Shown: piece after piece, positions 37,788 to 48,812 of the stretch
Layout: each line of letters begins with the position of its first letter
Position numbering within the stretch: the first letter of the stretch is position 1
The notes under the pieces: generated by a model
Database searches by the model: none
What the model was told of the DNA's origin: nothing
What the model saw: only the letters and a program-made list of their open reading frames with translations
DNA from: Sipunculus nudus
Taxonomy: Eukaryota; Annelida; Sipuncula; Golfingiida; Sipunculidae
Direction of reading: 5' to 3'
Length of the DNA stretch: 64,000 nt
NCBI GenBank assembly: GCA_026874595.1
Contig: CM049316.1
Span: 10,160,839 to 10,224,838, forward strand
Made by a program: the position numbers and the translations under genes

Positions 37788-38621
37788 GAGTTATCTATAA
37801 CACCTGTTTCAATCATTTAGGAGTTATCTTTACCACCTGTTTCAATCATTTAGGAGTAATCTATACCACCTGTTCCAATCATATAGGAGTTATCTATACC
37901 ACCTGTTTCAATCATTTAGGAGTTATCTATACCACCTGTTCCAATCATTTAGGAGTTATCTATACCACCTGTTTCAATCATTTAGGAGTTATCTATACCA
38001 CCTGTTCCAATCATTTAGGAGTTATCTGTACCACCTGTTTCAATCATTTAGGAGTTATCTATACCACCTGTTCCAATCATTTAGGAGTTATCTGTACCAC
38101 CTGTTTCAATCATTTAGGAGTTATCTATACCACCTGTATCAATCATTTAGGAGTTATCTGTAACACCTGTATCAATCATTTAGGAGTTATCTATACTACC
38201 TGTTTCAATCATTTAGGAGTTATCTATACCACCTGTTCCAATCATTTAGGAGTTATCTATACCACCTGTTTCAATCATATAGGAGTTATCTATACCACCT
38301 GTTTCAATCATTTAGGAGTTATCAATACCACCTGTTCCAATCATTTAGGAGTTAACTATACCACCTGTTTCAATCATTTAGGAGTTATCTATAACACCTG
38401 TTTCAATCATTTAGGAGTTATCTATACCACCTGTTTCAATCATTTAGGAGTTATCTATACCATCTGTTTCAATCATTTAGGAGTTATCTATACCACCTGT
38501 TTCAATCATTTAGGAGTTATATATACCCCCTGTTTCAATCATTAATGATTTAGGAGTTATCTTTACCACCTGTTTCAATCATTTAGGAGTTATCTTTACC
38601 ACCTGTTTCAATCATTTAGGA
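35082..38621 (+). repeat. 33-bp minisatellite, about 107 units
   Basis: A 3,540-bp tandem array with very low divergence between units. Each unit contains TTATCT, four bases, then CACCTG, then TTTCAATCA or TTCCAATCA, and ends TTTAGGA. Variation is concentrated at a few positions: TTC/TCC in the middle, TTA/ATA/GTA near the end, and rare changes elsewhere. Phase is kept except for a +2-bp insertion near 37,778 and a longer one near 38,545. Variant order shows higher-order structure: a five-unit pattern at about 35.73-36.17 kb, and a seven-unit block near the start that recurs exactly 71 units (2,343 bp) later. The units contain no CpG. Confidence 0.98.
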
Positions 38622-39924
38622 ATTGTATATACAACATGGTGGCTGTACTTCAATAATTATAGTTACGATTTTAAACAAACTCGTCATGTTTACCGATACC
38701 TTCTGACCAGGTTATAACGGGACTCATGAGAGCCTACCATGGTGTTCTTTGTAGCTCTGAATAGATCTTAGCAACACCCGATTTATATTAATGCGTGGTT
38801 TGTTACCTCGCAACAGAGTCATTTGTTCATGTGCATTTCAAACTTTCACAGTTACACAGGTGTGTAAAAAAAACCAATAGCTCTCGTGCCGTGAATAAGT
38901 CACTGCGGCTACGGCATTACCCGTTAATTCCTCACGGTTGGGGTTTCATGAGTTAACTTCCACCCTAGACACATACCAATAAATGGCCAAGGATCACCCG
39001 GGACAATAACATGGCCCTAATGACAATGGCATATCATTTGAGTAAAAATATACTTGGATGATTAATTTAACGTCAAAATATTCAGGGATTCTTCCTTGGG
39101 GAAAAATTAAATTATTTGAGACATTGCTTAATATTCAGAAAGCTTCATTAATTAAGTACAATTAGCGTCTGAGTTGCTACTGCTTGCAACAAAAGAAATC
39201 GCCTTTATGTTTTTTCTGTTTAGATTACTTACACACTCCTGAGGGTTGAAGTGTTTAAGATTCGACTTTGGGTTTAATAAATTTACCTATTGTCGTTTTT
39301 AACAATGTATGGTATTTTGCGGTCATAAAATGGAAATTATGATAATTTAATTGTCTCATGACGTCATTTGTGAAAACATAAAGACATTGGTTTGACAAAT
39401 AAATGATATAATGTCTTTCGTGGAAATTTAAATGTACCCAACTTCCAGAAACGCGTAGAAGCAAATTTCTATTAAAGAAAGTATATACGTGTAAGGTATG
39501 CATAGTCGTTTACGATGCGGTAACTTCTGGTACCTATACCGGGGTGAATGGTTACTGCCTCCGTGGTACATTCATTCTGGCGTTACCAAATGAAATATTT
39601 TAAGCGGTGAATATTTCTGCGCAGGTTAAATTACATGTATAAGATTTGATATACATGCAAGTACTGTCAGTATAGTATTTATTATGCCGTTTTTATAAGA
39701 CTGCCAGCAAGCAACATATCCCACGCATTTATCAAGGTACATTTATCATGAAGTCCCATAATGACTACATGAAAGCAACACGCTGCTTTAAGTTTTTTTT
39801 TAGAAATGGAATTCATCAGACTTTCGGGATTCGGATCTGCGAGCGATAAATAAAGGCCAGTTCCCCCTCCTTTACACCACCATGGCTAAAAGTCATACCT
39901 GTTAATGCTTCCTTAATTAAGTGT

Positions 39925-40175
39925 GTACATCTGCCATATCCATTTCGTTTTTTTCGGACTATGTGATAGGGCAATAGCACATACAGCACATACGTATCAT
40001 GATGTTGAGCAGATCCGGTGATTACAGCACCTGTAGACTCTGGGTGTGTAATCATCCCAATTACTATGTCTTATTACCAAATCCCCTCAAAGGTAAAACA
40101 CGGCCATCTTTATATTAAGCCTGCGGAGCGCTCACCCTTAGCGGGAGCCGACCGTGAAAAATCTCACCGCCGGGA
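39925..40175. repeat. Dispersed family 'R10/40', copy 2
   Basis: Partner of 9785-10050, same orientation. It ends GACCGTGAAAAATCTCACCG. A 70-codon plus frame inside is not convincing. Confidence 0.65.
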
Positions 40176-40631
40176 GCCACATTCTTCAAGCTTTGAGCCC
40201 TGGGCTCTCTCCATAGACCACAGGAGCTGACAGTTGTCTCCTTGTCACCGATCGATTGATTACAATATGTCGTATGTGCGGTGGAGTTGTATAATGACGC
40301 CTTGTCCCCACAGAACTCTTATCACTTTGTCAGAAGACAGTCTATTTTGAGCTTTCTTTATCCTTGGATTTTGGAGACATTTGACACATTTTTATGAAGT
40401 CCGATGGTGACTGATCGGTAAATAACTGTGTAGTTTCGCAACTTATTTCACAGTATTCTTTCTCATGTTATTCTGATGTCTCCATGCTACCATTTAACAA
40501 GCGCATAGACCACATTTGTTATTGGTTATATAGTTGTTGCCCTTTGAAAATCGTTCCCCCAAAGCAGGTATTTTAGAGACTATTCTTTCCCTTGTATTGA
40601 ACCCTTTCAAACCATTGAAGGTTTCAAACTG

Positions 40632-40674
40632 CCCCCCCCCCCCCCCCCCCACACACACACACCACCACCACTTC
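40632..40674. repeat. Compound repeat C(19)-(AC)6-(ACC)n
   Basis: Nineteen C, then an AC run, then ACC triplets. The same C-run followed by a CA-run occurs at 52845-52874, so the combination has arisen twice. Confidence 0.95.
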
Positions 40675-41254
40675 CATATGGCCTCATCTTTGTGTCTGGC
40701 TTTTACATTTAAGCCAGCAGGCAAGAAGGTAAAGAAACGTGTATAGAGTTGGTCAGCCCTTTGTCCCCGCGACACCGGATGTGGGATGATGGCCATGTCT
40801 TTCACACTGGGGTTTTGTATGACTTGGAATCCAGGGATCTTGTGTGTAATAAAATACCAATAAATCCCCGGATGAGAATGACCTTGCTAACACAGACAGC
40901 ATTACTCATACTCATTTTGACAGGTTTATTTTAGAAGAGATTCCCACCTATTCGTCTTTATTGCAGAGTTCTCCCCTCGTATAATCGTACCATATGTAAC
41001 AACTGGCTTTTCACGCTTCTTTGAACTGACATTTCATCCAAAGTTAGGTGTAAAGTGATGTTGGGCCGGTTTAACTGGATGATTAATCGATGATGAATAG
41101 TTCTTTGTGACATTGTCTAAGTGATGCGAGTCTTGAACAAAGCTCACATCTGATCCACTCATAATTGACCGTGACATCACTTTGAGAGTGGTTCGGGTGA
41201 AGGGCAACATGTCCACATTTTGAAATAGCTTTCCTTACAAGTTGACCCTTTCTG

Positions 41255-41359
41255 TCAAATAGTCAGGCACTGGAACTCATACAGTCACGGGAACTCATAC
41301 AGTCACGGGAATACATACAGCCACTGGAATAATACAGTCACGGGACCTCATACAAACAT
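41255..41359. repeat. 18-bp tandem repeat, about five units
   Basis: Units of the form AACTCATACAGTCACGGG at 41274-41309, followed by diverged units (ATACATACAGCCACTGG, AATAATACAGTCACGGG, ACCTCATACAAACATG). The first two full units are identical. Confidence 0.9.
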
Positions 41360-42739
41360 GTTTTAAAGGATTTAACCTATACAAATAATCGAATAATGAA
41401 CCATCCAGCGATCAAACGTAATGAAACATAAGGACTTATTATGTTTAACTAAAGTGTGAAAAGACAAAGTTGTTTTATTTAATGAGGTTGATCTTTGCTT
41501 CCGCCAGGAGGGCATACGTTCTCCCTCATTTGTGTGTGTGTGTTCACAACATAACCCCCACAATCATGATCAGATTCTCATGACATTCTCATAGTATTTC
41601 GGGGATGGTCCAATGAAAATTCTGACAGGGATTCGGCACATTATCCTAATTCAGGAACATCATCAAGGAATTTTCACAAATGTCACTTATGCATGAACAT
41701 GGGAATATCTCCCGAAAATGTGAATGCAAACACGGTTTTGGGAGCAGCCCACAAAAGGGACCCCCACCCCGAACACATAAACATGGCGGAGGTTTATATA
41801 TCTAGTTTTAAATTGGATTAATTCATTCGTGTGTACTTGTGTTTCATGTTACTTATAACTAAGTAAGATGAAAATTTTTAATGGAAGTTATTCTGAAACT
41901 GATAGTGTCGGGAATAAACGAACCCGGCAATACAGACAAATAAATGGGTCATCTCACGAGTCACTTTTAGTTTGTTGAACAGTGGCCGAGGCCCGTAGAA
42001 GAGACAAACACTGGTGAACAATAGATCGGTCCAGACAGCCCCGTGTGATCTAGGAGGCCGTGACTGGACAGCACGTGATTTAGCTGCGACTGATCTGTGA
42101 CGTCGGGTAGATATATACTGCCGTCGATTTGAGCTCCTGATAATCACATGGGAGAATTTTTGTGAGATAATCTTGTGTTTGCAACCCCGAAGGGAACTAG
42201 GTGGACAGCAGTATATTACAGGAGAAGGGGGGTCTTTGCCTCGCGGAATATTAGCATTAAAAAAAATGGAGTTCCAGCGTGCCAAAAACAGTCAGTAGTC
42301 TAGGATAGCCGTAATCTAGCTGTTTCGGCCTTTAAGATGGCACTATATTGTTTTGGGGCCATGTGCTTGTGTGTGTTTGTCTGTCTGTCGTGTACACTGA
42401 TTTAAAACCCGTACAGTACATCTTAACTGCTGACATTTCACAAAAACACCTTCATATCAGCTATAAGCGGTGACAGGTGGCCTGAACACCTGCTCATATT
42501 TATTATAATCAGTGAGAATCCGTTGACTAGGAATAAGCTACCAAATTTACCGCCAGATTTCAGAGCCTATGACCGTTCTACACACGTCATACAAGTCAAT
42601 TGACAAGTCATAAGGGGAAATGTATTGCAACGGTCAGCCATCCTGTTGCGTTGATACTGTGATAAACAGCCGATAATCCTAACATTAGGATACGACTGAT
42701 GAATTAACACTAAACAATACATATTTAAATCACAAAGCA

Positions 42740-42935
42740 AACTGAAAATCCGTTTCTATGGTAACGAGTCATATCCTGTATCGCGTACTGAGTGGCTGAC
42801 ATACATTAGTAACCAACGCAAACCATGCTTGTATTCATATGGTCAGAAACTCAACTAACATGCACAGGAATTTACTAATATGCTGGGTTTAAACGGAATT
42901 TTTCTTGCACGTGCCAGAACGTTACTATTCAAATA
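42740..42935. repeat. Dispersed family 'R24/43', copy 2
   Basis: Partner of 23945-24145. The similarity stops near 42,935, before the 62-codon frame at 42962. Confidence 0.7.
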
Positions 42936-45900
42936 AAGGCTTGTAAACCCATCAGTTTCTCGTGCATGTGCTCTTTCTTCAGTTTTTACTGCTGTGTACA
43001 GTTTACTTTGTATATTTAACCTGTGTTGATTCGGAACCTTCCCGTGCGAGCTTCATCATAATTCACGCAATAGCTGGCATGGCGGCCTCTCAGACGACCC
43101 AGGTCTGTTTGAGGATGAGCTTACAAAAAAGCTTTGCTGTACAATTCTAGGTCCATCTCCCCCTAGCCCTTATTGTACAAATGTGCTCCACTGTGTTATT
43201 TATAGGATAAGATACTTTCATGATTTGGAGATGTTCCGTTACACAAGGAATTAGGAAAACAGGAATCAGGAGCAAATCATGTGCTACACCTTCAAGTTTT
43301 GCTGCTTCACCTGAAAGTATACTCGTGTAATAAATGCAAGAGTGCCATATAAAAGCGCAAGCTCGGCTACCTTTACCTTAATGGTACAGTCAACGCTGCC
43401 GGAAACCCAAAACAAGCTGATGTGGTAATTTTCCAACCCCCCTCCCAATAAACCAACAATTTTTCCCTATATTACAATAGTGACTATGTTAATGGAACTT
43501 CGTCAACTCAGCAGATGAATAAAATTTTTTTCTGAAAAATATCACATATGTGAATAAAGAATGAGCGCCAGGGACATTTCATACAGAAAGATCAAGCTAA
43601 TGGGGTTTAAATATGGGCTGTTATTCCTGTTTAGCGTCACGTGTCTGTTTGTCTTTGAAAAAGGTGGTAGACTTTGTTGCCAGTATATCCTTGTTACACC
43701 CTGCATAACAATTCACACCCTACAACACCCAGAGGGATTGTTATCACTGCAGATGCGCCATATGGAAGAGGTGGGAGACGCCATTCTAAAAGACGTAATT
43801 TACTCACGCAGACTTTTTTAAATATACTTTGACACACTCTTTCTTCTTGTTGTTTGCGATGTCCACGGGAGAGTCTGTCCAGGCGGCACGACTTCCCGCT
43901 AAACATTTAATTACATGATCTCTGAGGTTCTCGTCGGCGTGTATTGGCTCAGCACGAGATCAGAAACTAGCCTCGACTTCAACTCCCAAATCACAACTCG
44001 GCCTGATCAAACGTGGAATTATTAACTGGTGGCCCTTAAAACTCTGAACGTCTGATGAGTTCGTTTTTGTAATGACTCAAAGCAGATTTCAGCTAGGTTA
44101 TCCCACCCTGATAAAAAACTCTTTACGTCTCAAGAAATATCAAATTGTCTTTAACAAAAAAGGAAAACCCGCCTTTGCCACATGAGCATAAGAAATGAGA
44201 AGGGAAGTAGTTTAATGTTAAAATTTGAAACTTCCTGCTCAAAAGAGGATAATGCATGTTATTGTAGAAATGTAGATGCTTTGAACGCAAACAGGGAACA
44301 AAAAGAACCTGCATGTACGTTTTGTCTTTAATCATAATACATATTGCATCTTGTGGTTGTGAATGTGTATATGGTAAATAAATGTTCAGCTTTTTGGTAC
44401 TCTTGCCATACCTGCGCTGCTGTTAGATAATATGGCAACAAAATGCTTTCAACTTGCTTCTGTTTTCGTGAAGTATTATAAAAGCCAAACATATTCCTCG
44501 TCATAGTATGTTGTTCTGTAAGACAGGTTTGGCATTGTGACGTCTGGGTTTTAGTGTGTATGGCAGCCCTCGTGATAAGTTTCAAGAAACAGGGAGAAAT
44601 AAACCTGTCAGGGTCCGATAAGGGCGCGGAGATGCGACATAAAAATACTCCAACCAAAGCGTCCGTTTAAAAATATATCTGCGGAGTGCGTTTGGTGGGA
44701 AAGGACGTGTTATGGCAATGAATAAACCAGAGTAACGCTTTTTTGGACCACGCCCAAATCCTCAAATACGATATGTAATGGCCTAATTGTATTATACAAT
44801 CAGCCAATTTTAGCCTATTACGTATAGCCCCTAAATATTCCAGAAGGTAACCGGAGAAGAAATGTCAGTTTCAAGTGTTAGGGATTACAGGTTAAATTAT
44901 ACTTAAACTACGTGTTGTGACAGTATCAGTCACGACGGCCAGTGACGACAATGAAAAGGTTTTAACTAAGGCAGGGGTTGCTGAAAGAGAGCAAATTCGA
45001 GCATAACGAAGGTCATCAGACAAGGCCCTCCAAGGAAATGTTTGAGGCGGTAAAAGGAGGTTCCCGGAGGTATCACTCAGCCGGCCCATGCAGGCCCACT
45101 TGGTCTTTTCTAAGGTTACTCCCGAAAAAAAACTGTATGATAGCGAACATCAAATGAGACTACCTAAATTTTTTTCAGGCATTTAACTGACCACTATATG
45201 AAAAACCAATACTTCCCCGTGCCCCGTTGAAAAAAAAGCAAAAATCGCATTTTAAAACAAAAAAAGGAGACTTCCACATTATTTACACATTTTGTTCGGA
45301 ACTTTCACCCGGCCCTGCCCCCTTTAGGCCCTTTGGGCCCCTGTACGATGTACTGACTGACCCCTTCTCTCATAGGGACTGAATCTGACTTCAAATGCTA
45401 GCTATCAGATGTGGTCAACGGAAATATGTTAATGCTGTCCGCCATACCTAGATGGCGCCCTAATGCAGGCGTAACTGGCTGTATCGAGTGACATCTGGAG
45501 AAGCGTGAGCTATATACAGATACTTTCCAAACCATTCCCAACACAGAGGATTTATCTATGAATGACACGTGCAAACATAGGTAGAAATTGTTTCGATCAG
45601 TAAGCCTTCACAAAGAAACTTGGGAATGGTAAAAAAAAGTAAATGAAGCAATTACAGAGTATATATTTATTCGAACATATGTAATAATCACAGGCTTTCG
45701 AGCTCGTGGGGGGTGGGGGCACTTTATGGCTCCTAGCGTTGGACAATGCAATTCATTTTAGTGAGAACGGTTGAAAATATACTTATTACTTTTTGTACTT
45801 TTTTAATCTCCAGTTTCTTGGTTTTCTCCGGACAAAAGAAGAAATAATGTCTCTGGGGTAGATCTTTGTATAAATTATTGCAGACGAAAGTGCAAAATAA

Positions 45901-46634
45901 CTTGACTGATGTTTTCATGTTCTGAAATATATTTTCCAACAATAATTCTCTAGAGTCTGGAAAGTTTATCTAAAATATTACATGCAAAGTCGGATGGCAG
46001 GATTGCGCCTGTTACTTTTGAAAACGCTCCAGAACCTATGTCGTCATTCATGCAGAAATTTGAGTGTCCTTCATGTGTTATATTTTACCAAATATTTCGA
46101 TCTACTTTGTGGGGTATTATCAGTGACGCAGCATTGAAATATAACCAGAAACTTATACACGTGCATGTGTGGTGATATTATGGATAAATCTGTGCCCATC
46201 AGCTGTAATTCACTCACAAACGAGTGCGCCTTTCGGGGGTTCCTCGGTAGTATGACCCAGTAATGGGGAAGTTCACACACCCAAGGCCCGCAGATACAGT
46301 AGTCACCGGGATATAAAATGAGACGGTTCGTGTGGTACTGCCATGTCACGTAGTCCGAAACCGGAATACAGTTCTGCAGATGTGCATATACTTAGAGATA
46401 ATCTAGCATTTAAAAAATGGAGGCGGTTACCTCCAACAAAAAAGTAGAGAAACGTCTGTTTCCAGAATTTTGGAAGATGCATGATTATACAATGTGACCC
46501 GCTAATGACACTTGTTATGGCCAGTTCAACATTATGCATATCAATCAACTGACCGAAATGAAGTTTAGCATGCTGTCATCACACGTGAGGACCAAAAAAT
46601 CGAGGGTCAGTGTGTGTATATGTGTTTCTAATGA

Positions 46635-46647
46635 CCCCCCCCCCCCC
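46635..46647. repeat. Poly-C run (13 C)
   Basis: Thirteen consecutive C after GTGTTTCTAATGA. No associated feature. Confidence 0.9.
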
Positions 46648-47801
46648 TCATAAATATTTGGCTTCCCCACCAAAGAGCGCACTAAACTCCTGTCACTTCA
46701 TGGAATTCAACCTTTGCGGTTCTTCATTCAAAGAGTTTTGTGTTTGTATGTCTTGTTAATTGTACAAGTGAATACAGAAAGCAGTTCGCAGCTTACTTAT
46801 TAACATGTTTTTAATATACTGTAGTGTAACGTATTCCCTGAATAAGAATATATTTAAAAAGATGAAGAATTTTATTTGACCAAAATTAAATAAATAGTTA
46901 ATGCAGGAGTCAATTATTAACAGAATATTAAAAATAAATTATTTGAGAGATTAACAGGGTGTGAGGTTCCGTCGCCCAGATGAGCAAAGAAAGTAGTATA
47001 TAAATCCGCCTGAAGGTGACAGCACCTGTAATGCCACCTGGAGGCAACGTGAAAAAGTAAAATCGGAATGATTGCACGTTTTGTGGGCGTTGGTTTACGG
47101 TCTGTTTCAAAGACAATAGGAAAAAAGTCTGGAGATGAGGGAGAAAAGCACTTTGTTAACGAAATAAAGACATGAATTCTGTTTTTATTTGAAAAACCCA
47201 TTAAGTCAATACATTTCATTCCATCACATTTTTCATGGTATATTTTCCGTTGTTTGCTGATGGCCACGCACGAAAGTAACAGCAATTTCTATATCATGGA
47301 TTTAAGGATGAGGTGAAGTTTTCTGACCGAATGTGAATACTATCAGCCTATGTTTCGACATGTTACATTCACTGAAATTTTGAAAACTCCCAATCACGCT
47401 CTCTACGCAAACGGTTATACGCACACTGCAGCCGCCCATATTTCCTTTGTGGCAACCGCTGCTGTGTATAACCCGGTTCTGGCCCCGGAGGGCCAAGAAG
47501 CCGGACAACGAAAGCGGATGTTGCATACTTATATTTGAAGTTAAATGCACTAGCAGTGCTCTTATTGCAACTCTTTGTCTGTGCAAGCCCTGGTTGTGGA
47601 ACCCCAAGAATCTTGCTAAACAAAGCAGCGATTAAAACAAAGGAGATCTGGGATGGCGTCAGGGTTATAAGCGCTACATGAGGATTGTAACCCCAATCAA
47701 AGTTTTACTTTAGCGGTGTTCATCCATTCTTGATCATTTCTCTCAAAGCCGCCAGTATATCCAGCAATTCAGAGAGTTAAATAATAAATACTATCACAGT
47801 A

Positions 47802-47804
<3 letters not shown>

Positions 47805-47850
<46 letters not shown>
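47805..47850. repeat. (AT)23 microsatellite
   Basis: A pure AT run lying within the 47-kb copy of the dispersed family shared with 59 kb. The 59-kb copy has no such run at this point, so it expanded after the copies separated or was lost there. Confidence 0.95.
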
Positions 47851-47852
<2 letters not shown>

Positions 47853-48149
47853 ATGGAATTAGTTGGATGATGTGTAAGGTACTGCTCTTATTCGTTTTCA
47901 AACCTGTCCAACACTTTTTACATTAAAAAAAATATTGTAACGAACATGAAATTTAAGTAAGATGTCCAACAACATGTAGATGTGACGATGCTACACATTG
48001 TAGGTTGCCTGGACATTTGCATAATTCGTGAGATCTCATTTGATTTGTACCACTTATGAACTTCTCGTATACACCTGCAGCAAAATGATTGACAGGTTAA
48101 CATTTGATCACATCGCGAACACAAAGATATTAAGGCTCAGCTTTGAGTA

Positions 48150-48260
48150 GCCTCTTCCACAGGCTCCGATTGAGCCTGTGGATGGAGAATAAAAGGCTTT
48201 CGCTGATTGGCCAGATTTACTCAATTTTCTCATTGGCCAATCCCGGGAAAGCCCCTGCTT
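48150..48260. repeat. Nested hairpin-rich insert
   Basis: Holds a perfect 10-bp-arm hairpin, CCACAGGCTC-CGATT-GAGCCTGTGG (48157-48181). A second inverted repeat follows (GATTGGCCA 48205-48213 with TGGCCAATC 48234-48242), extended imperfectly by GGCTTTC/GAAAGCC. Both CCAAT and ATTGG words are present. It is consistent with a small non-autonomous element inserted into the R47/59 repeat; CAGCT flanks both ends of the extra sequence. Confidence 0.55.
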
Positions 48261-48748
48261 GGCTCTGTCAATAAACAAGCGCACATGGTGCTGGCTGTCA
48301 GCTGACGAGTACTTCATCGGGATCTTTTTACCATCGGGCTTCATGATGAAGGAACAATAGACACTTATTGTAAATACAACTGCTAATTATTACGGAAGCA
48401 TAATGTCAGTTTTATGGGCAAAGGACACGAAGTGGGATATGCATACATGTCAAACCTAAGGCTATACAGAAGGTCGATGTGCCCCTCAGCTCAAAGCTTG
48501 TCGTCAGGGTAAGTCTTGATGTGTTTTTTTTCTGAAAACTGCCCATTGCCTGAGGTTTGTCAAAAATTTGTGGGACAACATTCTCCCAAAACCAAGCACT
48601 TAGAAAGAGCAAAATTTATCATATTTTACCCCAAATCATATTAGATTTCAAGCATAATCCTTTTTTTTATATTATACCTGTATATATTTTTTATAGTGTC
48701 ATGTTCTTTATAAATATATTCAACGGTTATTACTTTACTGGGCCTTAG

Positions 48749-48754
<6 letters not shown>

Positions 48755-48810
<56 letters not shown>
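48755..48810. repeat. (TA)28 microsatellite
   Basis: A pure TA run of 56 bases followed by GGCATGTATGTATG, at the left edge of the CpG-starved block. Confidence 0.95.

Positions 48811-48812
<2 letters not shown>

Larger units (their letters stand above)
38640..47235. other. Gene-free interval right of the minisatellite
   Basis: No recognisable gene. It contains the repeat copies at 39.9 and 42.7 kb, the compound C/AC repeat and the 18-bp tandem repeat. The 135-codon minus frame at 41878-42285 and the 86-codon plus frame at 43561-43821 have no supporting features. Confidence 0.55.
47240..48340. repeat. Dispersed family 'R47/59', 47-kb copy with insertions
   Basis: Shares 47240-47400 and 47850-48135 with the 59-kb copy. 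Between them lie about 360 bp with a GC-richer segment (47400-47770) and the AT microsatellite, both absent at 59 kb. After CAGCTTTGA a further 165 bp or so, hairpin-rich, is present (48135-48300), after which homology seems to resume at GACGAGTACTTCATCGG. The minus-strand 78-codon frame here (MKPDGKKIPMKYSS...) spans repeat plus insert and is not taken as a gene. Confidence 0.65.

Noticed and set aside
35082-38621. The regular 33-bp array as a CRISPR array.
   Set aside because: There are no unique spacers; units are head-to-tail and nearly identical, and the window is eukaryotic.
41878-42285. 135-codon minus frame.
   Set aside because: The longest non-repeat, non-transposon frame, but its composition shows no domain and it has no neighbours suggesting exons.
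42962-43150. 62-codon plus frame with a signal-peptide-like start (MHVLFLQFLLLCTVYFVYL).
   Set aside because: Short, no homology recognised, and AT-rich sequence often gives hydrophobic starts; insufficient to call a gene.
48108-48344. Minus-strand 78-codon frame MKPDGKKIPMKYSS... with balanced codon use, looking like an exon.
   Set aside because: Its ends belong to the dispersed family shared with 59.7 kb and its middle is a hairpin-rich insert; no splice or homology support.
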